From positions 18,808,213-18,872,212 of the forward strand of contig NC_079208.1 of the NCBI RefSeq assembly GCF_026745355.1: a stretch of DNA of 64,000 nt, in the 5' to 3' direction. The position numbers were made by a program, and so were the translations under genes. Below are positions 33,939-45,250 of this stretch, in pieces (within the stretch, counting starts at the first letter, position 1; every line of letters begins with the position of its first letter). The notes beneath the pieces were generated by a model that searched no databases, was not told the origin of the DNA, and worked only from the letters and a program-made list of their open reading frames with translations. Origin of the DNA: Beta vulgaris subsp. vulgaris (taxonomy: Eukaryota; Streptophyta; Magnoliopsida; Caryophyllales; Amaranthaceae).

Positions 33939-34704
33939 TATGGCTCCACGCCCGCCGCCATTTCATCACTTCTCACAAAATTCTCATGACCATTTTCTCC
34001 AAGGCTCAAAGGAGTTGCCCTTGTTCGACGCCCTTGAGAGGAAGTTTGTGGATCACATGAGACCAGTGGGTCTCTATTCTCAACGTGGGAAAAATGTAAC
34101 CTTGATGGGTAAGCTATTGGGAGATCTAGCCTTATTCCACGATCCCCTTGTCTCTTATTTAGTGGGACTTCTTCTAAGCCTTAAGCAGTTTCTCATTGAG
34201 TTGGTAGTGTTTTTCAACTAGTGGTTCTAGGTGAGTAACTACTTTAGTAGCAAGAGACATTGACATTGCCGTAAAGGTTGCACTCGTAGTATCATTAATA
34301 TCTACAAGTATTCAATCTATCTGCCTAGAGTTAATATCTCTATTCTTCTCACTTATCATTTGAAGGATATCTGTAAAGACTCTAGCTAACTCATGGGATA
34401 GATTTCTATAGTTAGAATCAAATTGTTACCTTTGACTCTCCCTGGCCTCCAATAGTAATTGTTTCACTATTTCAGTGAACTTCCCATACAATTGGTGCAC
34501 AAATGCACGACAAGTACTCCTTAGAGATGAAATTTCCCTTTGAGGAGTGTCTCCTTGTGATTCTCTTGAGACATGATGAATTGGTTCACCTTCATCCTCA
34601 GGCACCCTAGATTCTGAATGTATCAAATTATTATCTTCCATATCTTGGGAGATTGGCTCAACTCTAGGACCTTCTCTACGTCTTCGAGAACGTGTACCTG
34701 GCAT
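33939..34704 (-). pseudogene. gag: Gypsy gag N-terminal fragment
   Basis: Starts MPGTRSRRRREGPRVEP at 34704 and runs open to 34426. It then continues in pieces (VTHLEPLVEKHYQLNEKLL near 34200) to 33939 with stops and a frame change. The first ~40 residues are basic then acidic. The middle (STCRAFVHQLYGKFTEIVKQLLLEARE) is helical. It lacks capsid and zinc-knuckle parts. The identification rests mostly on position after the primer-binding site. The + strand frame at 33892-34221 is more probably its shadow. Confidence 0.5.
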
Positions 34705-34909
34705 TTATAAGACTAGAAATAAAAACTAACAATAGCTACTTTAAACAAAAGTTGTTAACGAGGAAAATTTCACAATTTGATTATGAATCTTTTTCCTCCC
34801 ACTGTGGTCGCCAAAAAACCTGTTGGTGCAAAATCAGTTGGATAACTTTGCAAACAAGTCAATGCACACCCAATAGTTAGATACTAAGCTTCACGGGAGT
34901 CTTAGTCCC
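33939..34909 (-). mobile_element. Gypsy-type element fragment: U5, primer-binding site and gag
   Basis: Reading the - strand, an LTR end (34909-34821, ending ACCAACA) is followed by TTTTTTGGCGACCACAGTGG. This is a primer-binding-site-like block of the kind seen in plant gypsy elements with non-Met primers. A gag frame follows. The fragment is cut on the left by the LARD-like LTR (33938) and on the right by Helitron sequence. The LTR piece belongs to the same family as 1860-2166. Confidence 0.65.
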
Positions 34910-35460
34910 ATACGATACGGAGGATGAAGTTAGAAACAGAAAAACTGCTGCAAGATACAACATAATTGCTGGCGTTACTTAACATTTAGTGGTTATTTGT
35001 TAAAGTTGAATATTTTGTTTTATAGATTAACTTATTTTCTTATAAATGTCTTACTCTGATAAGTTCGAAGATCGCTTAATCGAACAATTACAAGATATAA
35101 TAGATGAAAATAATTATTTAGCTAAAAATTTCAGAATGGCCAGGGATAAGGTTGCATCAGACACGTGTGAGAATTTTAAATTAATGCTTGGAAAACGAGA
35201 GTCTGATCAAAGAACTTACTATTTGCCAACGACATTAGAAGTTACCACGCTTATTGTTGGAGATATTGATAGTGTTGATAAAAGAAATATAATTATAGAA
35301 ACAAAGAGTGGAAAGTTACAACAAATTTTTGAGCTTCATCCTTCTTACCTCGTAATGTAATATTCACTATTATTCCCGTATAGAGAAGATGAATTTAGAA
35401 CAGATATTATGCATAGAGATAAGACTCCAAAAAACGATTATGTGTGAGTTATTTGCATAA
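34910..35460 (+). pseudogene. Helitron Rep/helicase, N-terminal part
   Basis: It begins with a YDTEDEVRNRK-like block. A probable intron (~34980-35046) follows. Then comes the frame from 35046: LIEQLQDIIDENNYLAKNFRMARD, RTYYLPTTLEVTTLIVGDID, IFELHPSYLVM. In another frame come QYSLLFPYREDEFRTDI and the HRDKTPKNDY block. These are the conserved lead-in to the Helitron_like_N (Rep) domain. It is cut at about 35455-35460 by inserted DNA. Confidence 0.85.
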
Positions 35461-36245
35461 AAGCCTAAAGACGCCCTAAAATCTCATTTAGAGACAACAT
35501 GAGAGGTGGTGTATAGCCCCCTGATCTCTCAGGATAAATAACCACTTATTATGGGTAGTTATTAATCATACATATGATTGGGATTATAACTTAAAGGTTG
35601 GGATTAGGTTTTAAAGGTTGATTATGATGACCACTTATTATGGGTGGTTTCTTATTTTGATAGAAGAGACCACTTCCTTAAAATAAGTAGTTCTTTATGG
35701 ATTTAAATAGGGAAAAAACAAAACAAGGGTAAGGTTCCATATTTTACAGATAGGTGGTCTCTTCTATCCTACAAAAAAACCATTTATAATATGTAGATGG
35801 TCTTTTTGATCATTTTCGAAAAAATCACCTAGACAGAAAATGTGGTCTCATTAGTCTTTTTTTTTTTTAAAAAAAAAAACGGCAATAGTTCAGGATCCTT
35901 TAATACAAAGCATTATTATTATACCTTAGCTTCTTAAATTCATTTTACCTGTTGCATGTGTGTACATCTTTCATAATCTACAAGTAAATTACATACAAAA
36001 CATCTAGGTACTTGTATTGAGAAAATTTAGATGACTTTATAACTGGAATAAGTTTTCATTCATTTAATATCGTTCACTACAAAATCATATCAGCAATAAT
36101 GTTATAAGATTCCAAAAATTCAACTAAGTTCTCGAAAAAAATAGAGCATCCATTTTTTTCAATTTATGTGCACAAAGATTCAAGCAGCTGCTTGTAGCCA
36201 ACAAATTACCTCCCCAATCTCGCTCAAAAAGAAAATACACGAATC

Positions 36246-36397
36246 CTAATTAAAATGGATATTATCTTTTGATTCTTGTGCATCCACTTGTTTATATTCA
36301 TCGACATATTTGATCCACAAGTCTCTGAGGTCATCAAGCTTATTTTGAGAAAATTCAGTTGTAATTTCGCTAAAGTACTGTAAAGTATAAAACATTA
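36246..36397 (-). pseudogene. Terminal exon-like piece of an unknown gene
   Basis: On the - strand an acceptor-like TATACTTTACAG leads into an open stretch. It includes FSEITTEFSQNKLDDLRDLW and IKYVDEYKQVDAQESKDNI and ends at a stop at 36246. The composition is protein-like and acidic. I do not recognise it. It is on the same strand as the exon-like pieces at 46774-47650, with the 9.4 kb CACTA between them, as if that element had entered an intron. Confidence 0.35.
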
Positions 36398-36449
36398 AAA
36401 AGATAAACATACAAGCTGTACAAAATATGCTACCCTGAAAAATTAGCAA

Positions 36450-37253
36450 GTGCTAGCGTGGACGATAACAATGTTATATTTGCCAATTTAATTAAATATG
36501 CTAACTGAACATATGCTAGCTCGGTTGTGTTGTTGTTAATCTAATACAAGTTGGTGATTCACTAATCCCTATCAGTCACAGATGAATGTAACCCAGTGCA
36601 TGCTGCTGCCTTACTATCATTCACAGTGACAGGTTTTGAGCAACGTTAGACCTACACACTCTCATGTTTCTTAGTCCTAACTAGGTTTACAATGTAGCCA
36701 TCTTGACAGCTCAAATAAGAAACAAATAGTTCAAGTGAGATTACTATGATCTCACAACAAACCTCCTAAATAAATGAACAATAAGTGCTTTGCGGCCACA
36801 TGTATGGGTACGCCACTACCCACAGGGGATTTGCAGCCAACGACATGTATGAGTACACTTAACCAATACCTACACAAAGTATACAACTAAACTCACATGT
36901 ATGGTACGCCACATGAGCTTTCCAGCCAGTCAGCCAGCCACTAATACCATTGTGGAACTCACAAACTGAATCAAGAAACGCCACATTTGATTCTTATTAT
37001 GACATAAAAGGTAGGTTCATCCTGTCATGAATCTAATAAATATGGATAGTGCATGACAAAGATTTAAGGTCTCCTGGTGTGCATGGGAACTCCTAATAAG
37101 AAGCTGGCCCATATTATATTATGTTTTAAACTTTGCATTAATTTTTATTTCTATGCATGGTTCATAAAGATAGATTAAAGATCAAACAATTAACGAGTAG
37201 CTAAACTATCAATTAGCGCATAGATTCAGAAATCTAGAAAATGAAGATGGTTA
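36450..37253. other. AT-rich non-coding stretch left of the CACTA element
   Basis: No coherent frame. There are imperfect repeats of an ACATGTATG(A/G)GTAC-type motif with GCAGCCA nearby (36795-36925). The last three bases (TTA, 37251-37253) are the left copy of the CACTA target duplication. Confidence 0.5.
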
Positions 37254-37565
37254 CACTAGTGGAAAAATGAAGAAGGGCTGCACTGAAAATGGCATGTAGG
37301 GCTGCGCTTTTTGACAGCAGCCCTTCACTTTTCAAGTAGGGCTGCGCTAGTAAAGCGCAACCCTTCACAACGAAGCGCTGTGCTTTTTACTAAAAAGCGC
37401 AACCCTTCAAGCTTAGAAGGGCTGCGCCTTCTTAACTAGCGCAGCCCTTCTAAGCTTGAAGGGCTGCGCTTTTTCAACAAGCGCAACCCTTCTAAGCTTG
37501 AAGGGCTGCTGGCTCCAGGAGCCATGCTACTATGAAGGGCTGCGCTAGTTGAAACTAGCACAACC
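37254..37565. repeat. CACTA left subterminal repeat region
   Basis: At least eight copies of a GGGCTGCGCT core (variants GGGCTGCACT, GCGCAACCCTTC) occur in both orientations, spaced 20-45 bp. Several pair as short palindromes around TTAACTAGCG or AAGCTTGAAG. In CACTA elements such motifs bind the TNPA-type protein. Confidence 0.85.
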
Positions 37566-37604
37566 CTTCATTGAATTTTTGTTTTTTTTTTGCCTGCTCC
37601 TGCT

Positions 37605-37985
37605 CCTGCACACAGCAGCACACAACAACCCACCCTCCACTGCCCACCCTCACACCCTCACACCCACCCCTGCCCACCCCTCCCACCCTCATACCCACCC
37701 TCCCACCCTCACACCCCACTACCCACCTCCCACCTCACACCTCCACTGCCCACCCTCAACCCTCCCAGCCCACCCCCACTGCCACACTCACTGCACCACC
37801 CCACTGCCCACTCCCAGCCCCCACCCCCACCCCCACTGCCCCCTCCAGCCCCACTGCCCCCTCCCAGCCCCACCCCACTGCCCCCCTTCCCAGCACCCAC
37901 CCACTGCCCACTGCACCCCCCACTGCCCACTCACCCACACCCAGCCACACCCAGCAGCCCCACCACCCACCCCACCCAAAACCTC
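37605..37985 (+). repeat. C-rich low-complexity tract (CCCACTGCC / CCCACCCTC units)
   Basis: About 380 bp almost free of G on the + strand, built from irregular CCCACCCTCACA and CCCCACTGCCC units. It yields Pro/His/Thr-rich frames in all three + frames, which are by-products of the repeat, not genes. The opposite strand is G-rich with G4/G5 runs and could form quadruplexes. Confidence 0.8.
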
Positions 37986-38299
37986 CCTTGGACAAAAAAA
38001 AATTGCAAATTGCAATACGATAATAATGACAAGTGGAGAAAGGTAATAATTAACTTCAAATATATTTAATAATGTAAAAAGTGTACATAGGATTGATAGA
38101 AACTAGTACATTCGAGCTAAATGTCATCCTATGCAATCATCGGTAATGTGGGATGCCAACTTATCCCGAACTTCATCAATTTCTTCTTTGGTGAAGTTCC
38201 TCAAACGTGGTGTGGAATTCGCATAAACCTTGCAAAACAACCAAGGAATAAACACATATATAAGAATTCAATCATTTTACCGTAGTTAGTACTTCTAAA

Positions 38300-38960
38300 A
38301 ATGACATATACCTTCCGAAATTCAATCAAAATCAAATTCAAGCCTAAAAGTCTAACACTAGTTATAATATATCTCATATAATCATGTTCAAAGAAAATTT
38401 GGGGTTAAATGACTTGATAAGTACATTTTGGGAGCGAAAAGGCCAAAATAGGCCGGAAATGGCCTTTTCGTTCCCGAAATGCAACCAACAACAAATGCAA
38501 GCCTAAGAATCTACATACTAGTTATATTATGCCTCATATAATCATGTTCAAAGAGAATTTGGGTTAAATCACTTCATAAGTACATTTTGGGAGCGAAAAG
38601 GCCAAAATAGGCCGGAAATGGCCTTTTCGTTCCCGAAATGCAACCAACAACATATGCAAGCCTAAAATCTACATACTAGTTATATTATGCCTCATATAAT
38701 CATGTTCAAAGAAATTTGGGGTTAAATCACTTGATAAGTACATTTTGGGAGCGAAAAGGCCAAAATAGGCCGGAAATGGCCTTTTCGTTCCCGAAATGCA
38801 ACAAACAACATATGCAAGCCTAAGAATCTACATACTAGTTATATTATGCCTCATATAATCATTTTCAAAGAGAATTTGGGGTTAAATCACTTCATAACTA
38901 CATTTTGGGAGCAAAAAGGCCAAAATAGGCCGGAAATGCAACATACAACAATTGGAAACC
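38300..38960. repeat. Four-unit ~159-bp tandem array with a palindromic core
   Basis: A landmark, ATCATGTTCAAAG, recurs at 38381, 38541, 38699 and (with one change) 38858. Each complete unit contains CGAAAAGGCC, 16 nt, then GGCCTTTTCG, a perfect 10-bp inverted repeat. Unit 4 loses the right half. The array lies in a non-coding part of the CACTA, left of the Ulp1-like exons. Confidence 0.88.
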
Positions 38961-39660
38961 TAAAAGTTACATACTTTTCGAAGATCACCAACATCTTTGC
39001 AATGGTTGACGATATCGAGCATGAACCTCATGACGCAATACCTACACGCACGTCCACCTGCTTGTACCGGACACTAAAATTCACCAAAGATGCAATAAAT
39101 GACATGTTAGATGTGTATTATGTGTTTCTATAAAAGGATGCAAAAAATTACTCATGTTACCTCGACTAAATGCCAAACAGGAGGTTTTGGTTGTCGAAGT
39201 CCAGATGCAATAACCCCTTCATCACACTACATCAATACATTATTATAAGATTAGATGTACATTTAATATTAATAAGTGTGCATATATTGAGTTTCGATTA
39301 GGCTACCTATTTAACAATGATTGACTAGTAAGGACCGTATTGTTTCTTTACGCAAAGAATCAAAGTGGTAGACTTCGTTACGTGACAAACATATTGCAAT
39401 CAGTGTCCAATGGTTCTACAACAATAAAAATGTTATTATTATCGTAGAACAACTAATAGGTCAATTTAATTAAAGTAAAAGTGAGTTTAAGAAGCATACG
39501 ATTCAATGTAAGGAAAAAGAATGATCTTATATCCAAGACGAGAACATGCTTCAAAGAATCCTTGAGATATGCTTTCACCTCCTTTTGGTTTTTGTACGCA
39601 ACTGTATCTCGTACTAAGCTTGGACATAACCAACCAAACATTGGCTCACTAGATGCCTCA
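38960..39660 (-). pseudogene. CACTA Ulp1-like cysteine peptidase domain, in pieces
   Basis: Reading the - strand: a SEPMFGWLCPSLVRDTVAYK block (39660-39560), then NHWTLIAICLSRNEVYHFDS at about 39410-39350. This has the His and Asp of a C48-type catalytic triad. Then PKPPVWHLVE (39190s), and GGRACRYCVMRFMLDIVNH at about 39050-39000, where ACRYCVM aligns with the family's cysteine-containing ECGYYVM motif. The pieces are separated by non-coding gaps that could be introns. Ulp1-like domains, SUMO proteases in cellular relatives, are known passengers of plant CACTA and MULE elements. The role in transposition is unknown. Confidence 0.7.
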
Positions 39661-39826
39661 AATCATTGTATAATAGCCTGAGAAATCATATTGATTAAAA
39701 TAAAACTTACTTATTATGGAAGTTATTAGTTGGATTGAATACTACTTAATTAAGGCATATATGTATATTTATTAATTTATATACTAATAAAGTATTACCT
39801 CATGAATGTTTGTATCATGGAAACAT

Positions 39827-41620
39827 TCAACTCTTCCTCAAGTAAGAATTCTTTAATATCAACCTTAGAAATGAAGGTCGATGATCCTCAAAGTAGTGGA
39901 ATTGGTGGTGCGACAACTTAATCTCAATCATTGCTTCATCGTCTACATCGCTAGCGCACTCATGTAGCCAAAAGCACGGTTGAGTAAGGCCTTGCACCAC
40001 CTCGATCTCCGTAATGAGTGGAGACTTTGCCGTAGAAACATTTACTTTCTCCACTTGGGCACGTCGGCCTTCCTGAGGTGAAGCTACCTTCTTTCCCTTC
40101 CTGTCGGCCTTCCCCGAACCCTAGTAATTAGTTAAATTAAAAGGTTATTACAAACAATCATATAAAGGAACTATAAAAGAAAACTATGTATATAACTTAT
40201 GTTAATCATTGTACCTGATCTGATAACACCAATGCACGCGGCCATAAAACATAACTGCCAAGGGCATCAGTCATAGTGTACACCAACTTCTGCATTCGGC
40301 AGCGAAAGAGGTAAACCTTCGAAACCGGGCACGATGTCTGAAACGCTGACCACATAGTGAATATCAGCGACTGGCTGGTTGTGCAATCGTACTCGGTCCC
40401 TAGGGGGCTGTGCAGAGCCATAAGCAACGACAATGAATGACCATCTCCTTGAACTGATAGCTCACATGGTGTCTCTTCCTTTTAAAAAAAACTCTATTCA
40501 TAGTTAGTCTATGAAACAACATATTTAAGAACAATAGTTGTGATATTAAATGATTACCGTGAACTCCGGATATGGATGAGGCTGCGTAGGAACACTACCC
40601 TGCAAGAAAGCACCAAAAGTCGGTAAGCCCATCTGCGCCAAAATGGCGTTGAAATTCTGAGTCATCTCCGCTATGAGCTCCTCTCGAATTTGGGCTTTCA
40701 TAGCCTCCACATCTATGGAAGCTGCTGAATTGACACTGGAGGCACTGGATTTTGACGTAGAGGTGTATTGATCACCATACACCTTTCTCACCCCGAGGCG
40801 GACAACTCCTTTTCCTTCAAGCCAATCTGCATAAGGATAAGAGAGAAATACTCGTGAGCGCACAAGTTATATTATTATGTATACCTTATCAAAAAATTAT
40901 AATATGTACTTACAATGGCATTAGCTATCTGTTTTGTTCCGGGATCAGGTATAACTCTATGTCCCTTTGCATCAACCCCATGCATGGAACACCACCAATC
41001 GAGCACTCTATCTGGTTGCCGAGGCTGTGCAACTGTCGTCGTAGAGCTAGTGCCCGATGCCGTGGTCGACGCAATCGTGGGGTAATGGCTATACATCCAA
41101 GATTCTCTCGCCTGACCATACGACTGAGAACCCAGATGGTGATAGTACTTCCTAGCTTTTGCATTCGCGCTATTTTTCTCACGAGATGCCTGAAACACAC
41201 AAATATAAACAAAGGTTAGATATGGTGTTATACAATAATATTGGATCTAAAAGTATTAAATCTTAGCTAGTAAAATATTCTTACAACAGCTTCCGGGGTT
41301 GTTTTTTGTGCAACAAATGCCTGCCACTCCTCAGGTGTGATATGCCTCCATATCTGATATGGAAACTTGGAGGGCGCCTCAAATGATGTGTCCTGTGAAG
41401 CCTCAGAAGAAGAATGTGTTGCTCTCCCGTAGATTTTCTTCTTCTTTGTACCCCCGACTTTTCTCCGCTTCGTGATCCACCCCGACACTAGCTTGGCCTT
41501 GAAGTCTCGGAACCTCTGGGCAACCGCGGATAGAAACACATTCTTCTTGGCTTCATCATTTGCAATATGGAATTGGCTTCTTGACTTTTCTCCGTCGTTT
41601 CTTAGGATCCTCAAGTACAT
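39827..41620 (-). pseudogene. CACTA ORF1, Transposase_24-like (Ptta/En/Spm) protein
   Basis: Successive - strand blocks: NVFLSAVAQRFRDFKAKLVSGWITKRRK and PYQIWRHITPEEWQAFVAQK (41620-41267); ASREKNSANAKARKYYHHLG and RVLDWWCSMHGVDAKGHRVI (41198-40875); VEAMKAQIREELIAEMTQNF (40863-40546), likely a helical region. Then GSYVLWPRALVLSDQ (40433-40206) and a further piece at 40054-39827. The order and the frame-linked gaps look like exons of one gene leading into the Ulp1-like domain. Intron boundaries were not all resolved, so this may be intact by splicing in parts. Family members act with TNP2 or bind subterminal repeats; here that is inference. Confidence 0.65.
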
Positions 41621-41665
41621 GTATCCCTTCCGTGTGATCTACACGCATATAGTTCTCCGACATAT

Positions 41666-44600
41666 TCACATCATCTTCCACACTAATTTGAGGATAGGTA
41701 AAAGGGGGAGGTCCTCAAATGCATCATATTCTTCCTCATTATCAACATCACCAATACCGAGGATACTCCTTTTACCAGGTACAACAATTGACCACTTATG
41801 ATCAGCAGGATCAGTTACAAAAAATACTTGCTTGACTTGTGATGCAATTACAAATGGCTCCTCAGTTTCACGTAGACGACTAAGGTCAAAAGAGTGAATC
41901 CGCAAAGGATCATCGTTTCTTACACAACGTCGATTATTGTCAACCCACTTGCAACACAAGAGGCAAATATTAAAAGTACAGTAGTCCAGCTCCCATATTT
42001 CTTGTATTCGCCCATAAAGTTGCTTTCAGCATGTACATGCGACTTATCTTTCGAGCTTGCATATTGTGTAGACGACGCCACAAGTGAAACACCACTATTT
42101 TGTTGCGATCTTGACTTCAGATCTTGACGTTCAGTCCAAAACGTATACCCATTAATATCATAACCCTCATAAGAGCGTACAATTCACGAGGACCAAATGC
42201 TAACCACTTGACTGTTTCAGGAACACTTTCATCCAAATCATTAGTACTCGTTTATGAAACCAATCAAGAAAGTCTTGTTATGCATTTGCGTCAATGCCCT
42301 CACTCCTTTTCCAGGATTGCTAACACGTAATTCCTCCATATGTTCACTTAAATAAGGATGGACATCTGGTACGTGATGCAATACAAATAAGTGAGCTTGT
42401 TTACGCTTTTCTACGGAAGGTGTGATCAATTTTGAACCAATTGTACCCTTGCCCTCAAGTCTGCCCTCGTGTCGGGATGTCGGAAGTCCAACAGGATCAA
42501 CACTAGCAAAATACTCAGCCACAAAATTACTGATCTCTTCACCCACAATCCCTTGAATTATACTACCTTCTGGTTGTGCAGGATTCCGAACTTTATCCTT
42601 CAAAGTTCCCATATATCTCTCAAAAGGATAGCACCACCTCAAAAACACTGGACCACACAGCTTAATTTCTCGAACTAGATGGACAATGAGATGGACCATA
42701 ATGTCAAAGAATGCGGGGGGGAAATACATCTCAAATTTGCATAGAGTTTCAACTACTCTGGCTGCAAGGAATCGAGGGTCGACGGGTCTAGGACTTTGCT
42801 GCAGATTGAATGAAAAAATGAACACAGTTCTGTAATGGTGTGCCTCACATGCTTTGGAAGTATCCCACGAATTGCAATCGGTAAGAATACTTGCATCATG
42901 ACATGACAATCGTGCGATTTCATACTCGATAACTTCAACTCACCATTTAAGGTAACAAAGCGCTTCATATTCGATGAGTAGCCAGTAGGGACCTTAATGC
43001 CATACAATGACTCGCAAAAAATCCGTTTCTCTCGCACGCGACATCGTGTAGCAAGCTGGTGGCAAATAATTCTTCTCCGAATCCTCCACCTTTTTACTTT
43101 TCTGAGTTTCATCATCAACCCTTTCCTCCCTCCTTTTCTTCTTCCTTCCGTCCCTTTTCTGAGCCCACAACTCTGGTCGAATCCCCTCTTTTTCCAAGTA
43201 AAGTCGTGACGCCTTAACATCTTTTGTCTTGCCCGGAATATTCATAAGTGTCGCGATAATAGCTTCACAAACATTCTTCTCTATGTGCATGACATCCAAA
43301 CAATGTCTGACCTTTAGATCTTTCCAATATGGGAGTTTCCAAAAAATGGACTGTTTTTTCCATAATCCTGTAGGTCATCAACCTCACTAGCAGGTTTACC
43401 AAAGACTGTTTCAATGCCCTTCACCTGATTATAAACTTCAGTACCAGTTAATGGTCTATGAGCAACTTCTTCTTCAACCGTCCCATCGAATGCCTTCTTC
43501 TTAAACCGATAGGGATGGTCGCGGCTGAGGAGCCTTCGTGTGCGCATATACACATGTTTGCAGCCCTTAAGGTGTGTAGATTTCATGTCATCTAAACAAA
43601 TCGGGCAAGGTTGTTTTCCTTTAGTCTTATACCCAGATAAGTTCCCATAAGCTGGATAATCGTTCATAGTACAAAAAAGCATGGCACGCAGAGTGAACAT
43701 CTCATTAGCATACGCATCAAATACTAACACTCCTTCGTTCCACATCTTCTGTAAATCTTCAACAAGCGGCTGAAGGTATACATCTATGTCATTTCCAGGT
43801 TGTTTGGGCCCCGATATAAGAAGCGACAACATCATGTACTTGCGTTTCATGCACAACCAAGGAGGCAAGTTGTAAACCACTAAAACTACTGGCCATGTAC
43901 TATGCTGCGAGCTGAGATTGCCAAAAGGGTTCATGCCATCCGTACATAATCCAAGCCTCAGATTCCTATCCTCATTACCAAATGACTTATGCACCCTGTT
44001 GATAGTTTTCCACTCAGGCGAATCAGCCGGATGCTTGAGCAGACCGTCTTTCTTCCTACGATCTGCATGCCACCTCAAAAGGGTTCATGCCATCCGTACA
44101 TAATCCAAGCCTCAGATTCTTATCCTCATTACCAAATGACTTATGCACCCTGTTGATAGTTTTCCACTCAGGCGCATCAACCGGATGCTTGAGCAGACCG
44201 TCTTTCTTCCTACGATCTGCATGCCACCTCAAAAGGGTTCATGCCATCCGTACATAATCCAAGCCTCAGATTCTTATCCTCATTACCAAATGACTTATGC
44301 ACCCTATTGATAGTTTTCCACTCAGGGGAATTAGCCGGATGCTTGAGTAGACCGTCTTTCTTCCTACGATCTGCATGCCACCTCAAATTCTTCGCATCTC
44401 CTTTAATTAAGAACATGCGCTTAAATCTAGGTATTATGGGTAGATACCACAACACCTTGGCTGGTGGTCCTTCACTACGTCCAGCTCCTTCACGCTTGTA
44501 CCTCGACAATCCACAACGTGGACACTCATGTAAATGGTCATACTCATTACGATAAAGCACACAATCGTTAGGACAAGCATGTATCCGCTCGTACTCTAAA

Positions 44601-45250
44601 CCCAAAGGACACATCAGCTTCTTCGCATAATAGTACGACTTTGGCAGTTCATTTCCATCAGGGAGCATCTCAACTAAAACTTCCAACAACGATGTGAAAT
44701 AGAGTCCGTCCAACCAGCGTTCGACTTAATGTTGAACAGTGTTACCACCGCGGAAAGTTTGGTGTACTTTGTACAACCTGGATACAACGACTTTTCAGCA
44801 GCCTGAGACATAGACTCAAAAAATACGAGGTCGTCTACATGACTGATCTTCAACCTCGAGTATCATCTCGTCTACCCGATCCCTATCGTCATCTCCAAAT
44901 TCATCATCCAAATTCTCATTCCCTAACTCATCATCATCCTTCTTTTTTTCTTCACATACATCATTCTTTACTCCAGAGCTTCCCATATACCTCCCCTGCT
45001 CACCATGCCAAACCCATACGTGGTATTGAGGCCTAAACCCACGGCGAAAGACATGCTCCCTAACCACATGTATACTAATAACCTTGCTCACATTTCTACA
45101 ATCCAAACAAGGATAATAAAAGTCGACTGCTCCAGAGAATGTTTGATATTCTAATGCACTTCTACAGAATTTCGAGACCCCATTCACAAACTCAATCGAT
45201 TCACGACTACCATACATCCAAGTAAGATCCATCTCATTCAAGAAGACCAC
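41666..45250 (-). pseudogene. CACTA TNP2-type transposase
   Basis: Domain order on the - strand is as follows. A transposase-associated N-terminal domain has LTWMYGSRESIEFVNGV and YYPCLDCRN (45250-44816). A segment with a CP..C / CPRCG zinc-like cluster (MCPLGLEYERIHACPNDC, HECPRCGLSRY) precedes the Transposase_21 core (44713-43314), which has HADRRKKDG, LGLCTDGMNPFG and KQPCPICLDD. Next is LDVMHIEKNVCEAIIATLMN (43299). DUF4218 (CKFEMYFPPAFFDIMVHLI, LRWCYPFERYMGTLKD) lies at 42909-42241. DUF4216 (VKQVFFVTDPADHKWSIVV) lies at 41959-41666. A 154-bp tandem triplication inside Transposase_21 (43927-44388) shifts the frame, and other frame changes lie between blocks. It would cut the element ends; this copy is not functional. 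Confidence 0.9.
43927..44388 (-). repeat. Three tandem copies of a 154-bp piece of the transposase gene
   Basis: The landmark GGGTTCATGCCATCCG starts at 43927, 44081 and 44235, exactly 154 bp apart, and the copies differ by only a few bases. As 154 is not a multiple of three, each extra copy changes the frame. The copies encode the HADRRKKDG to LCTDGMNPF part of Transposase_21. The high identity suggests a recent event; an assembly artefact is not excluded. Confidence 0.92.

Noticed and set aside
33892..34221. + strand 109-codon frame next to the LARD-like LTR
   Set aside because: It starts inside the LTR. The opposite strand continues a gag frame from 34704 in pieces, so this is probably its shadow.
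37549..38069. Three overlapping Pro/His/Thr-rich frames
   Set aside because: All three frames stay open because the C-rich repeat lacks stop codons. Composition artefact.
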